DNA of 64,000 nucleotides. It comes from Bradyrhizobium nanningense. Its GTDB lineage: Bacteria; Pseudomonadota; Alphaproteobacteria; Rhizobiales; Xanthobacteraceae. The notes under the pieces are model-generated. The model made no database searches. It saw nothing but the letters and a program-made list of their open reading frames with translations, and had not been told where the DNA came from. Location: contig NZ_LBJC01000023.1 of the NCBI RefSeq assembly GCF_004114535.1, forward strand, positions 186,001 through 250,000, given 5' to 3'. Positions 1 through 8,686 of the stretch are shown one piece after another. Every line of letters begins with the position of its first letter. Position 1 is the stretch's first letter. The position numbers and the translations under genes were made by a program.

Positions 1-218
1 CGGTCTAGCCCGTCACAGAGATTGAGGAACACGCGAAGCTGACCGCTCATGCGCGGCTCGCCGAGCAGCATACGGCGCGCCATGCGCCGCAGATGCCGGT
101 CGCCGGGAAACCATCGATCGTCCTTGTCCTCGTAAAAGAGGTTGAGGACCATCGCATCGGGGTCGTGTTCGAACGTCTTTGCGGGCACTGGATCCATCCG
201 CGGCGGCCTAATGCGCAT
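1..218 (-). CDS. Partial gene, N-terminus of a probable glycosyltransferase
   Basis: An open frame runs leftward off the window edge, so only about 70 N-terminal residues are visible. It begins at an ATG at 216-218, with a second in-frame ATG at 195-197. The visible protein contains NLFYEDKDDRW, a GDRHLRR segment and RVFLNLCDGLD, which resembles the N-terminus of polysaccharide glycosyltransferases of Bradyrhizobium. It lies divergent from the next glycosyltransferase, which supports a polysaccharide role. No catalytic motif is in view, so the family call rests on resemblance and context only. Confidence 0.5.
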   Translation of the reverse strand, partial: MRIRPPRMDPVPAKTFEHDPDAMVLNLFYEDKDDRWFPGDRHLRRMARRMLLGEPRMSGQLRVFLNLCDGLD

Positions 219-407
219 TCTCGCATGGGACCGGCTGCCGCACTCTTCCGAATTTGCCACAGGCTTAATGCCAGCGGCTTAACGCTATTCTACGAAACCA
301 GCGCCGCGCATGCCTTCCCGACAGCCATTCCACCGCAATGTGAGTATCATCTGCAGGCCGCCGAGGTTGCGATCGCCAACGTCGGCAACCCGCCTGATGC
401 GCCCTGG

Positions 408-422
408 TTAACAGATCATTAA
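408..422. promoter_or_regulatory. Possible CtrA box (TTAA-N7-TTAA)
   Basis: The sequence TTAA, seven bases, TTAA lies 13 bases before the start of the first complete glycosyltransferase gene and between two divergent genes. It matches the alphaproteobacterial CtrA consensus exactly, but such a short motif can occur by chance. Confidence 0.25.
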
Positions 423-435
423 AACGAGCCACAGC

Positions 436-1422
436 TTGATCACCGCCGAAGACGTCCTCGACTTGCCGGCCGCCTCTCGCGCAACGTCGGCAGCGCGCCT
501 GCCGCTGCCGGTGAATTCGGTCGCGTTGGTCTCCGTCATCATTCCCGCCAAGAACGCCGCGGCTTATGTCAGGGAAACCATCGCGACCGCACTGGCCCAA
601 GGCGATGTCGCCGAAGTGATCGTCGTGGACGACGGCTCGACGGACGATACATTGGCAATCGTCCGCGCCGTGCACGACCCGCGGCTGCGCCTGATCCACA
701 ATCAGTCCGCGGGCGTGTCGGCGGCGCGCAATCTCGGCGCACGTCATGCGAGCAGCGAGTGGCTGCTCTTCCTCGATGCCGACGACCGCCTGCGTTCCGG
801 CGCTGTGGCTGCGCTCCTGGCGGCGGCACGCGGCGCTCCGCGTGCGGTTCTCGTCTACGGCGACTACAACACGATCGACAGCGACGGACGCCAGATCGGC
901 CGGCGTGGCCTGTTGAAGGGACGCCGCAAGCCGTCGGGCGACGTGCTGACACGGCTCGCGGCTGGCAATTTCATCGTCAATGGCGGTATCGCGCTCGCAC
1001 GGGCGGAGGCCTTCCGCGCCATCTGCGGCTTCGACACCTCCCTCCGGTATTGCGAGGACTGGCATTGCTGGTGCCGCCTCGCCGCGATCGGCGAATTCGA
1101 ATTCGCGCCAAAGCTGCTGCTCGATTATCGTCTGCACACCGCCAACACCATGAACGCCGCGGTCCGGACACCGAAGGACTTCTTCCCGGCCATCGCGCGG
1201 GTGTTCGACGACGGGCTGATCATGGCGAGATTGCCAGAGGGCACGGCACCCCGGCTGCGCCTCGCCGCCGAACTTCATCTCATCACCTATTCGGCGATGC
1301 AGGCGGTTCGCTTCGGCCGATATCGCCAGGCCTTCGGCTATCTCGGGATGGTCGGGCGGCGCTCACTCAAGGCGCTGCCGCGCGCCACGGCAAGGACCGC
1401 CCTCGCCCGCTTCGGCATCTAG
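436..1422 (+). CDS. Family 2 glycosyltransferase
   Basis: This 328-residue protein is an inverting GT-A glycosyltransferase that should transfer a sugar from an NDP-sugar to a lipid-linked oligosaccharide at the inner face of the membrane. The nucleotide-binding strand VSVIIPAKN is at residues 33-40, VDDGSTDD at 64-71 and the metal-binding DADD at 114-117. A CEDW segment near residue 205 provides the ED acidic residue usual for the catalytic base. The start is a TTG with only a weak ribosome-binding site, so the true start could lie somewhat further in; the first 30 residues are not conserved domain. It converges on the next glycosyltransferase gene with three bases between them. Donor and acceptor cannot be told from sequence. 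Confidence 0.88.
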   Translation: MITAEDVLDLPAASRATSAARLPLPVNSVALVSVIIPAKNAAAYVRETIATALAQGDVAEVIVVDDGSTDDTLAIVRAVHDPRLRLIHNQSAGVSAARNLGARHASSEWLLFLDADDRLRSGAVAALLAAARGAPRAVLVYGDYNTIDSDGRQIGRRGLLKGRRKPSGDVLTRLAAGNFIVNGGIALARAEAFRAICGFDTSLRYCEDWHCWCRLAAIGEFEFAPKLLLDYRLHTANTMNAAVRTPKDFFPAIARVFDDGLIMARLPEGTAPRLRLAAELHLITYSAMQAVRFGRYRQAFGYLGMVGRRSLKALPRATARTALARFGI

Positions 1423-1425
1423 CCG

Positions 1426-2454
1426 TCACGACACGATCTTGGAGGCCTCATAGGGCTTCGGCGCGAAGCCGAACGCCGCGAGCATGGAGCCGAGCGCCAC
1501 CAGCGCCGGATGCATGGCGACGACGGCCTTCGACGTCGCCAGCAGGCGAGCGGACCGAACCAGCGACAGCGGCAGCCGTCCGAGCATTTGCGCAAACACC
1601 CACGCGCGGCCGCCTGCGCTCTGAGCAGCCTTCGACTGCACCCGATAATTGATCGCGCCGATGCGCAGACCGCGCCTTGCGATCCAGCCAAAACTGGTTC
1701 GGCTTTGCGGCACGGTCTCGGTAATGACGGCCTCCGCCGTCCAGTGGAAGATCATGCCGGCATCGCGGCATCGCACGAAGAAGTCGCAATCGCCGCCGCC
1801 GAGGAAATTGAAACGCAGGTCGAACGCGGGACGATCGAACCGCTCGAAGGTGGAGCGTGTGATCAGGCAATTGCCGCAGCCATAGATCAGCGGCACCGCG
1901 CCGGAATAGTCGTAGGCGGGACGGAAGGCCGGATGACGCGACAGCCACGGCTTGCTGTCGTCCTCGAACACCGGCAGCACCGGCCCGCCGACCACGTCGG
2001 CGCCGGTCGCCTCCGCGGTGCGGACCATCAGCTCGAGCCAGTCGCTCGATGCGATCTCGTCGTCGTCGATCATCAGGAAGCGGGTCGCGGCGGGAAACAG
2101 CGCCTGCGCCGTCTCGAAGGCAGCGTTGATCGCTTGGCAATTGCCCTGCCGTTTTTCGACAAGGCAGACACCCTGCAGCCTGCCGGCGGCCAGAAACTCC
2201 GCGGCGACCGGCGCGCTTTCGCGCCGTGCAGTATCGTTCTCGACCATGACGACCGCAAAGGAGCGCGGGGTACGCTGGTTCGCCAGCGATTCCAGCGTCA
2301 GCCGCAGGTGTTGCGGACGGCGGAAGCAGGGAATGCAGACGACGATGCCGACCGACAGGTCGATGACGCGGGAGCTCGCCGCGATCTCCCGGTTGGGATT
2401 GCCCAGGGCATCGGAGATGCGCGTGGCGGACAGGTCTGTCGGGATCAATGTCAT
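1426..2454 (-). CDS. Family 2 glycosyltransferase (ExoM-like)
   Basis: The 342-residue product carries a GT2 domain: VVCIPCFRRP at about 38-47, the metal-binding MIDDDE at 128-133, and a GGGDCDF segment near 218 that fits the acceptor-side acidic motif. KRQGNCQAIN at 101-110 is typical of exopolysaccharide enzymes such as ExoM. The C-terminal 80 residues are hydrophobic and basic and may hold the protein at the membrane. It is convergent with the upstream glycosyltransferase gene and divergent from the methyltransferase gene, whose shared promoter region starts after its ATG. Function in polysaccharide repeat-unit assembly is inferred from family and neighbourhood; the sugar is unknown. Confidence 0.88.
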   Translation of the reverse strand: MTLIPTDLSATRISDALGNPNREIAASSRVIDLSVGIVVCIPCFRRPQHLRLTLESLANQRTPRSFAVVMVENDTARRESAPVAAEFLAAGRLQGVCLVEKRQGNCQAINAAFETAQALFPAATRFLMIDDDEIASSDWLELMVRTAEATGADVVGGPVLPVFEDDSKPWLSRHPAFRPAYDYSGAVPLIYGCGNCLITRSTFERFDRPAFDLRFNFLGGGDCDFFVRCRDAGMIFHWTAEAVITETVPQSRTSFGWIARRGLRIGAINYRVQSKAAQSAGGRAWVFAQMLGRLPLSLVRSARLLATSKAVVAMHPALVALGSMLAAFGFAPKPYEASKIVS

Positions 2455-2848
2455 GTGGTTCTAGATGTCCGAGATATGTTGAAAAAGCCCTGCTTCAGTC
2501 ACGCATCCCGCGACGGCACATCGAAGCGAGACAGATGCGTCCCAAAATGAGCGGCCCGGCCAAGGCGCGCGCCAGGCCTCGCGCCGATCTCCCGGCCCCG
2601 CTGAACCGATATCATGCGTTTAACCGCTTTCGCCTGTTTCTCCCGCGAAATCATCTGCGCGTGATACTGCAAATCGCGGTCCATGCGGCAGCAACCGACT
2701 CAACATGAACAATGCCGTAGTTAATGCGTGTGCGCATTAACCCGACCGTAAGCACTGCTATCGGTGAGACGGCGCGGCATCGGATTTGCTCTTCGGGCAA
2801 GCGAGTCTTTTCCTGTAAATTTGATTAGAACAAGCGCGGTCAGAAAAT
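2455..2848. other. Divergent intergenic region
   Basis: This 394-base gap separates a leftward glycosyltransferase gene from a rightward methyltransferase gene. It must hold both promoters. The only ordered element I see is the 22-base palindrome listed separately at 2720-2741. Open frames inside it lack coding character. Confidence 0.6.
2720..2741. promoter_or_regulatory. Perfect palindrome, candidate operator
   Basis: GTTAATGCG, a four-base spacer and CGCATTAAC form a perfect inverted repeat about 110 bases before the methyltransferase start. The symmetry and location between divergent genes suggest a regulator-binding site. No regulator gene adjoins it. Confidence 0.4.
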
Positions 2849-3649
2849 ATGAACAAGCCAGCCACGATCGATTTCGCGACAGCCACGGCGATCCGGATCC
2901 CCGCGGGCGCCGCACCCGTGCAGGCGCTGCACGATCTCGTCCCCGGCGAAGCCCGCGACAGCCTGCTGGCCGTGCACGAGGTGCTGCGCCGTGAATTGCC
3001 GAAAGGCCAACTCGCCATCTACGAAGCCGGCGGCGGCTCGTGCAGCGTCCTGCCGCCGGAATTGCTCGGCCGCAGCAAGGTCACCGTCGTCGACATCGAC
3101 GAGGACCAGGTCCGCAACAACACTTACGCGGACGAAGCGATCCTCGGCGACGTGCAGACCTACCGTTTCGGGCGCGAGACTTTCGATCTCGTGATCTGCT
3201 ACAACGTGATCGAGCATCTGCCCCATGTCGACGCCGCGCTGCTGAATTTCCGCGATGCGCTCAAGCGCGGCGGCATGATCCTGATCGGCGCTCCCAATCC
3301 CCGCTCGCTGTCCGGAATCGTCACCAAATATTCGCCGCACTGGTTTCACGTCTGGTTCTATCGGCACATTCGCGGCATCAAGGATGCCGGTCTGCCCGGC
3401 GAGCCGCCATTCCCGACCTTCTTTCACCCGCTGGTGACGCTGTCCCGGCTGGAAGCATTCGCGACCGCCAACGGTCTCGAGATGATCTACCGCCGTGAGG
3501 TCGAGAGTCCGCGCTATCCCGAGATGCGCCGGCGCAAGCCGCTGTTCGCGGCCCTCGTGGACGCCGGCGCGGCCGTGCTGAACGCCGTGCTTCCGCGCGA
3601 CATCGACGTCCGCCGCGGCGACTATCACGTCATCCTGCGGAAGAGCTGA
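2849..3649 (+). CDS. Class I SAM-dependent methyltransferase
   Basis: The 266-residue protein has a Rossmann-type methyltransferase fold: the SAM-binding loop EAGGGS at 59-64, the acidic strand VDIDED at 81-86, and CYNVIEHLPHVD at 117-128, the post-II motif shared with UbiE/COQ5-type enzymes. It probably methylates a sugar or lipid-linked sugar, given polysaccharide genes on both sides, but the substrate is not predictable. The ATG has no obvious Shine-Dalgarno sequence. The C-terminal 60 residues, after the FFHPLVTLSRL segment, match the usual end of such enzymes. Confidence 0.85.
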   Translation: MNKPATIDFATATAIRIPAGAAPVQALHDLVPGEARDSLLAVHEVLRRELPKGQLAIYEAGGGSCSVLPPELLGRSKVTVVDIDEDQVRNNTYADEAILGDVQTYRFGRETFDLVICYNVIEHLPHVDAALLNFRDALKRGGMILIGAPNPRSLSGIVTKYSPHWFHVWFYRHIRGIKDAGLPGEPPFPTFFHPLVTLSRLEAFATANGLEMIYRREVESPRYPEMRRRKPLFAALVDAGAAVLNAVLPRDIDVRRGDYHVILRKS

Positions 3650-3940
3650 CCATCATGGCGCGCGCGCGGCTCATCACAGGACAAGCGGAGCCTCGCATCC
3701 GAGCCGTGCGCGGTAACGAACCGTTAATCTCCAGGGAGCCCGCTCGACCCGAGCGTCACGAGGACGCACGGTGGCGTGGCAAGCGCTTAAACGCTTTGTT
3801 TGCCATTTCGGTGAATAGTCTCTCAATGAGTATGGTTAATTTTCCCTGTTGCGTTGATTGGGCACCTATATCCCGGGTGCATGGCGTCGAGCGAAGACTA
3901 ACCCCTCAGCCTGCGGCATTTAGAATGAAAGCTGGGGATC
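3650..3940 (+). other. Promoter region of the polysaccharide co-polymerase gene
   Basis: The 291-base gap contains several TTAA-rich symmetric patches: TAACGAACCGTTA at about 3713-3725 and the near-palindrome AAGCGCTTAAACGCTT at 3781-3796. No gene is visible. These patches may bind regulators of exopolysaccharide synthesis, but I cannot name one. Confidence 0.4.
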
Positions 3941-6313
3941 ATGCTTGACTACAACCAGCCGATCGATCGGGCGAGGTCCGAGCTCCCGCAACAGAGGTCT
4001 CAGGCCGGCTTCAACGTGTTGGAGCTCGCCAATTTGCTCTGGCGGCGCAAGATCGCGATTGCCGCGGCTGCCCTGCTCGGCGCAACGCTTGCCGTCACGA
4101 TTGGCAAGAGCCTGACGCCTCGCTACACCGCCACCGCCCAGCTCTATGTCGATCCGCGCGAGCTTCAGCTTGTCGATCGCGAGCTGACGCCGCGCGCGCA
4201 GGACGTCTCCGGCATGTCCATGGTGGTGGAGAGCCAGGCGCGCCTGATCACCGCCAACAGCGTCCTGCTCAAGGTGATCCAGCAGGCGGGTCTCGACAAG
4301 GATCCGGAATTCGGCGGCGGCGACGGCAGGAGCCTGATGTCGTCGCTGCTCGGCCTGATCGGCCTTCAGCCTCCCGCGCCCTCCGCTGCGGCCAACAACG
4401 AGGTGCAGCTTGCGGCGCTGGAGGCGCTGAACAGGCACATCACGATCCGCAAGACCGAGAAGAGCTTCATCGTCGACATCGAGGTCTGGTCGACGGATCC
4501 GGCGAAGGCGGCGATGCTCGCCAACACGCTGACCAATGCCTACCTCGCCGAATCCCGCAACTCCCAGGCTTCGGCCGCACGGCGCGCCACCAACGATCTC
4601 TCCGGCCGCCTCAAGGAGCTGCGCGAGCGGCTGCGCAACGCCGAGACCGCGCTCGCCACCTACAAGGCCCAGAACAATTTCGTCGGCACCCAGGATGCGC
4701 TGATCAGCGACCAGCAGCTCTCCGCCAGCAACCAGCGGCTTTCCGCGGCGCGCGCGGCGACGATGGATGCCCAGGCGCGGCTCGACCAGATCGAGGCGAG
4801 CCGCCGTACCGCTGCCGATGCCGGCGCTATACCAGAAGCGTTGCAATCGCCGACCATTGCGAACCTGCGCGCGCAATATGCCGATGCACGCAAGAAGTAT
4901 GCTGAGCAGGCCGGCGAGCTCGGCCCGCGCCATCCGGCGCTGCGCCAGACCGAAAAGCAGGTCGAGGACCTCAAGCGCACCATCAACGAAGAGATCGACC
5001 GCTTCGCCCAGTCCGCCAAGAACGACTTGACGCGCGCCCGCGACTTCGAAGCTTCGCTCAACCGGGCGCTGGAAGCGCAGAAGCGGCAGAGCGTCCAGCT
5101 CAGCCAGGCCGCCGTGCGCCTGCGCGAGCTGGAGCGCGAAGCCGATGCCAGCCGCGACGTCTACCAATCCTTCCTCAAGCGCTCGCGCGAAACCGAGGAG
5201 CAGGAGAGCCTGAACACCTCCGCGGCCCGCGTCATCGGCGAAGCGACCGTGCCGCAGCGGCGCTCGTTCCCGCCGGCGATGAGCCTGTTCGCCATGATCG
5301 GCTTCATCTTTGGCGCGCTTGCGGCCTCGAGCTGGTTCGTCGCGGCCGAGCTTCTGTTCGCCGGCGCAACCGCGCCGGTGCCCGCGCCAGCCCGCCGTGA
5401 ACGAAAGCCGGTGCCGGAGACAACGCGCGCGCCCGAGGTTTCGCGGGCGCAGGAAGCTTCGCGGCCCGAGCAGCCGTCGCGGGCCGCCGAGGTCGCGCAG
5501 ATCCCGCCCGAACTTGCCGCGCCGCCGCTGCAACCCGCGATGGTCGAAAATTCGTTGGTCGAAAAGCCGCTGATCGCCCGCCTTCAGGAGGCCGACGTCA
5601 TTCACACGCTCGGCGCCATTCTCACCACCGGCGGCGGCGGCGATCTCACCCGGCTGGGCTGGCCGACATTGCGGCCCGGCTTTCCCCTGACGAAGCTGCT
5701 CAACGCCTGGCGCGACATGCGCGCTGCCGCGGCCCGGCGTGCCGGCGACAAGACAATGCCCGTCATTGCGCTCGTCGGCGCTGGCGAGACCGCCGGGCGC
5801 AGCGTGAGCGCGCTGAACTTCGCGCTCGCGGCTGCGCGCGATGGCGCCCGCGTGCTGATGATCGACGCCGACCATCAGGCCCACGCGCTCTCGAACAAGG
5901 TCAGCCGTCCCGGCAGGAACGAACCGAGCAGGCTCGGCTGGCTCTCGATCGGCAGCAAGGCCGCACGCGAGATCAAGACGGTCAACGGCATTTCGGTGCT
6001 GCCGGCCGGCGAGGGCGATGCCGGCAAGGCCGCCGACGCGATCCGCAAGGCGATCGCGCAGGCGCGCGCCGCAGGCGGCTACGACCTCGTCATCCTCGAC
6101 GGCCCTGCGATGCCGCTTCCTGCCGGCAGCCGCAAGCTGCTCGATGACACCGACGCGCTGGTGGCCGTGCTGCCGACCAGCCTCGACATCAACGACAGTC
6201 TCGAAGAAATCCTGGCCGCGCTCGGCCGCGCCGAGCGCAAGCTCGTCGGCGTCGTGCTCGACGAGCTCACCCCCGCAGTCGAAACGCGCCAGCGAGGCAG
6301 ACAATATGCTTGA
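3941..6313 (+). CDS. Wzz/ExoP-type polysaccharide co-polymerase with ATPase-like C-domain
   Basis: This 790-residue protein controls chain length or export of a surface polysaccharide. The N-terminal Wzz domain starts with a membrane segment around residues 35-52, followed by a periplasmic part with a long coiled coil (about 200-410) and a second membrane segment near 445-470. A proline- and arginine-rich linker leads to a cytoplasmic P-loop-like domain (about 600-770). There the Walker A region reads VGAGETAGRS, lacking the usual lysine, while the Walker A-prime strand VLMIDAD is kept. The C-terminus has a single terminal tyrosine pair region (RQYA) and no tyrosine cluster, so autokinase activity as in BY-kinases is doubtful. 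It overlaps the next gene by eight bases. Confidence 0.88.
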   Translation: MLDYNQPIDRARSELPQQRSQAGFNVLELANLLWRRKIAIAAAALLGATLAVTIGKSLTPRYTATAQLYVDPRELQLVDRELTPRAQDVSGMSMVVESQARLITANSVLLKVIQQAGLDKDPEFGGGDGRSLMSSLLGLIGLQPPAPSAAANNEVQLAALEALNRHITIRKTEKSFIVDIEVWSTDPAKAAMLANTLTNAYLAESRNSQASAARRATNDLSGRLKELRERLRNAETALATYKAQNNFVGTQDALISDQQLSASNQRLSAARAATMDAQARLDQIEASRRTAADAGAIPEALQSPTIANLRAQYADARKKYAEQAGELGPRHPALRQTEKQVEDLKRTINEEIDRFAQSAKNDLTRARDFEASLNRALEAQKRQSVQLSQAAVRLRELEREADASRDVYQSFLKRSRETEEQESLNTSAARVIGEATVPQRRSFPPAMSLFAMIGFIFGALAASSWFVAAELLFAGATAPVPAPARRERKPVPETTRAPEVSRAQEASRPEQPSRAAEVAQIPPELAAPPLQPAMVENSLVEKPLIARLQEADVIHTLGAILTTGGGGDLTRLGWPTLRPGFPLTKLLNAWRDMRAAAARRAGDKTMPVIALVGAGETAGRSVSALNFALAAARDGARVLMIDADHQAHALSNKVSRPGRNEPSRLGWLSIGSKAAREIKTVNGISVLPAGEGDAGKAADAIRKAIAQARAAGGYDLVILDGPAMPLPAGSRKLLDDTDALVAVLPTSLDINDSLEEILAALGRAERKLVGVVLDELTPAVETRQRGRQYA

Positions 6314-7109
6314 GCGCCGCGTCAACCTCGACGGACGGGCAGCAACTGCCGACGTGCCACGGATCACCGTCGGCGGGCTTCGCATGGCCGCGCTCGACCT
6401 GGAAGAGACCGCCGATTTCATGATCGAGGCGACCGATCCCGACAGTCGCATCGGCCGTCCGCTGTTCCTGACCTCGGCCAATGGCGAGGTGCTGGCGCGC
6501 TGCTCGACCGAACCGCAGACCGAGCGCCTGTTCCGTGCCGCCGATCTGATCAACGCCGACGGCCAGCCGCTGGTCGCCGCCTCGAAGCTGCAATCCTGGT
6601 TTCCGCTGCCGGAACGCGTTGCAACCACGGACCTGTTCCACGTCGTCGCGCGCAAGGCGGAGGCGCTGGGCCGCACCTTCTACATGTTCGGCGCCAGCGA
6701 GGCCGAGAACATCGCAGCGGTCGAAAACGTCCAGAAGATGTATCCGAACCTCAAGATCGTCGGGCACAGCCACGGCTATCTGCGTGGCGAAGCGCTACGC
6801 GAGAAGGTCGAGGAGATCAACGCGCTTGCGCCGGACTATCTGTGGGTTGCGCTCGGCGTGCCCAATGAGCAGGCATTCGTCGAGGAATTCACGCCGCAGC
6901 TCACCAATGTTGGCGTTATCAAGACATCCGGCGGCCTCTTCAATTTCTTGTCAGGCAGTCGTTCCCGCGCGCCGCAATGGATGCAGAAAATCGGGCTCGA
7001 ATGGGCCTGGCGCACCTTGCTCGAGCCACGCCGCCTGCTCTGGCGCTATTTGACCACCAACCCCCGCGCGCTCTATCTTCTCTTCAGCCGCAACCGACCC
7101 CTCCGCTAA
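6306..7109 (+). CDS. WecG/TagA/CpsF family glycosyltransferase
   Basis: The ATG at 6306 lies inside the end of the co-polymerase gene, giving translational coupling. The 267-residue product belongs to glycosyltransferase family 26, which adds ManNAc-type or glucose residues to lipid-linked sugars. Supporting segments are TSANGEVLARCS and the INADGQPLV segment near the N-terminus, FYMFGASEAENIAA in the middle, and the family-typical LWVALGVPNEQ and KTSGGLFNFLSGS segments. The end, with the basic LEPRRLLWRYL stretch, is the membrane-docking tail of the family. A reading frame extending further upstream overlaps the previous gene and is not credible. Confidence 0.9.
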   Translation: MLERRVNLDGRAATADVPRITVGGLRMAALDLEETADFMIEATDPDSRIGRPLFLTSANGEVLARCSTEPQTERLFRAADLINADGQPLVAASKLQSWFPLPERVATTDLFHVVARKAEALGRTFYMFGASEAENIAAVENVQKMYPNLKIVGHSHGYLRGEALREKVEEINALAPDYLWVALGVPNEQAFVEEFTPQLTNVGVIKTSGGLFNFLSGSRSRAPQWMQKIGLEWAWRTLLEPRRLLWRYLTTNPRALYLLFSRNRPLR

Positions 7110-7128
7110 GAGAAGAGCACAAGACGAT

Positions 7129-8121
7129 ATGACCGACCGACCGACCGTCCTCGTCACCGGGGGCGCGGGCTATATTGGCTCGCACGCCTGCCGCGCATTG
7201 ACCGCCGCCGGCTATCAGCCCGTCGTGTATGACAATCTCTCGACGGGTCATCGCAGTTTCGTCGCCGGCCCGCTGGTCACCGGCGATCTGCTCGACGGCC
7301 CGGTGCTGGCACGCGCCTTCGCCGATCACAACATCACTGCAGTGATGCATTTCGCGGCGGCGAGCCTTGTCGGGGAGTCCATGACCGACCCGCAGAAATA
7401 TTACATCAACAACGTGCAAGGCACGCTGTCGCTGCTACAGGCGATGCGCAACGCAGGCTGCCATCGCATCGTGTTCTCCTCGACCGGCGCGGTCTACGGC
7501 AATGCCGATTCCAAGGAACTGCCGGAAGATTTTCCCTGCGCGCCGATCAACCCCTACGGCGCATCGAAATGGATGATCGAGCGGATGCTCGCCGATTACC
7601 GTTCAGCCTATGGCTTCGGCGCGTTCTGCCTGCGTTATTTCAACGCCAGCGGTGCCGATCCGGCCGGCGGCATCGGCGAACTGCGCGACAATGAAACCCA
7701 TCTCATTCCCCGCGCCATGATGGCGTTGCAGGGCCACGTCGACTTCGCAGTGTTCGGCGACGATTACGACACGCCCGACGGAACCGCGATCCGCGACTAC
7801 ATTCACGTCACTGATCTTGCGGCGGCGCATGTCGCGGCCCTGAAGCTTCTGGAAGGCGGGCATGCCGGCGGCAGCTTCAATCTCGGCACCGGCTCCGGGT
7901 TCTCGGTGCGCCAGATCCTCGACGCCATCCGGCAGGAGACCGGGCGCGAAGTACCGCATACCGTCAAGCCGCGCCGCGCCGGCGATCCCACCTATCTGGT
8001 CGCGGATCCTTCTGCTGCGAGAAAGGTGCTGAACTTCGTGCCGCGTCATTCCGACCTGGCAACGGTGATCCGCACCGCCTGGGCCTGGCACCAGAAGGCG
8101 CATCCGTTCAGGCCACGTTAG
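7129..8121 (+). CDS. galE: UDP-glucose 4-epimerase
   Basis: The 330-residue enzyme interconverts UDP-glucose and UDP-galactose and supplies UDP-galactose for polysaccharide synthesis. It is an extended SDR with the NAD-binding GGAGYIGSH at residues 11-19, the DNLSTGH segment, the catalytic serine and threonine in FSSTGAVYGN (116-125), and the YGASK pair with Tyr143 and Lys147. YFNASGADP and the RDYIHVTDLA segment are diagnostic for GalE rather than dTDP-glucose dehydratases. It follows the GT26 gene by 19 bases and so is the last gene of the polysaccharide operon. Length is normal. Confidence 0.95.
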   Translation: MTDRPTVLVTGGAGYIGSHACRALTAAGYQPVVYDNLSTGHRSFVAGPLVTGDLLDGPVLARAFADHNITAVMHFAAASLVGESMTDPQKYYINNVQGTLSLLQAMRNAGCHRIVFSSTGAVYGNADSKELPEDFPCAPINPYGASKWMIERMLADYRSAYGFGAFCLRYFNASGADPAGGIGELRDNETHLIPRAMMALQGHVDFAVFGDDYDTPDGTAIRDYIHVTDLAAAHVAALKLLEGGHAGGSFNLGTGSGFSVRQILDAIRQETGREVPHTVKPRRAGDPTYLVADPSAARKVLNFVPRHSDLATVIRTAWAWHQKAHPFRPR

Positions 8122-8344
8122 CCAGCCATATTGCTCCTTGCCGGTGGGCACCTGCCGCCGCTAAAGAGAATGAAGAGACTATGACAACCGCGTCGGCCGC
8201 GTTTCTGGCCGTCGCGTGTTTGTGGTATGGCCGCCGATGGAAGCGGCATACGGCCTCCGAGAGACGCCGTTCTGCAAAGCTTCAAGACCACGACCGAGTG
8301 TGCGCATCGGCCTGCTTTCTGGCGCGGCAAGGAGCACGGAGCGA

Positions 8345-8686
8345 ATGCATCAGGCCGCAAGCCTGCAATTCGAGCGCGTGGTGGACGAGTTCGCCTGTTG
8401 GCTCGCCGTGCCCGAGGAAGAGCGCTCGCCGGCGCCGGCCTGGTGGTGGGGACCCGCGATCGCAGTGCTCGACGTGCGCCAGCCGATGCCCGGTGCGTGG
8501 TCGCATACGCTCGGCCTCGAAGACGGATCGACCTTTGCCGAGGGCGCGCGCCTGCTTCTCGCGCTGTTCGAGGACCAGACCTCGGTGTCTTGGCCTGAGG
8601 ATTTTCCGCGCAAGGCGAAAAGCAAGGATGACGAGACTCGCGAACTGCACCCGCTGCCGTCAGACGACAGCGCGTTTCAGCCGTAA
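8345..8686 (+). CDS. Conserved hypothetical protein
   Basis: This predicted 113-residue protein has no recognisable domain. It begins MHQAASLQFE at an ATG preceded by GGAG six bases upstream, which fits better than the longer in-frame start at 8216. It is rich in tryptophan (a WWW run near residue 37) and ends in a charged, lysine- and aspartate-rich tail. There is no signal peptide or membrane segment. Its last 27 bases overlap, tail to tail, the end of the large GAF-GGDEF-EAL gene on the other strand. I do not recognise its function. Confidence 0.6.
   Translation: MHQAASLQFERVVDEFACWLAVPEEERSPAPAWWWGPAIAVLDVRQPMPGAWSHTLGLEDGSTFAEGARLLLALFEDQTSVSWPEDFPRKAKSKDDETRELHPLPSDDSAFQP

Noticed and set aside
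3920..6676. 918-codon open frame on the minus strand across the co-polymerase and GT26 genes
   Set aside because: It is the antisense image of GC-rich coding sequence; its translation has no domain and is full of R, A, G and low-complexity runs, while the plus strand encodes two clear proteins.
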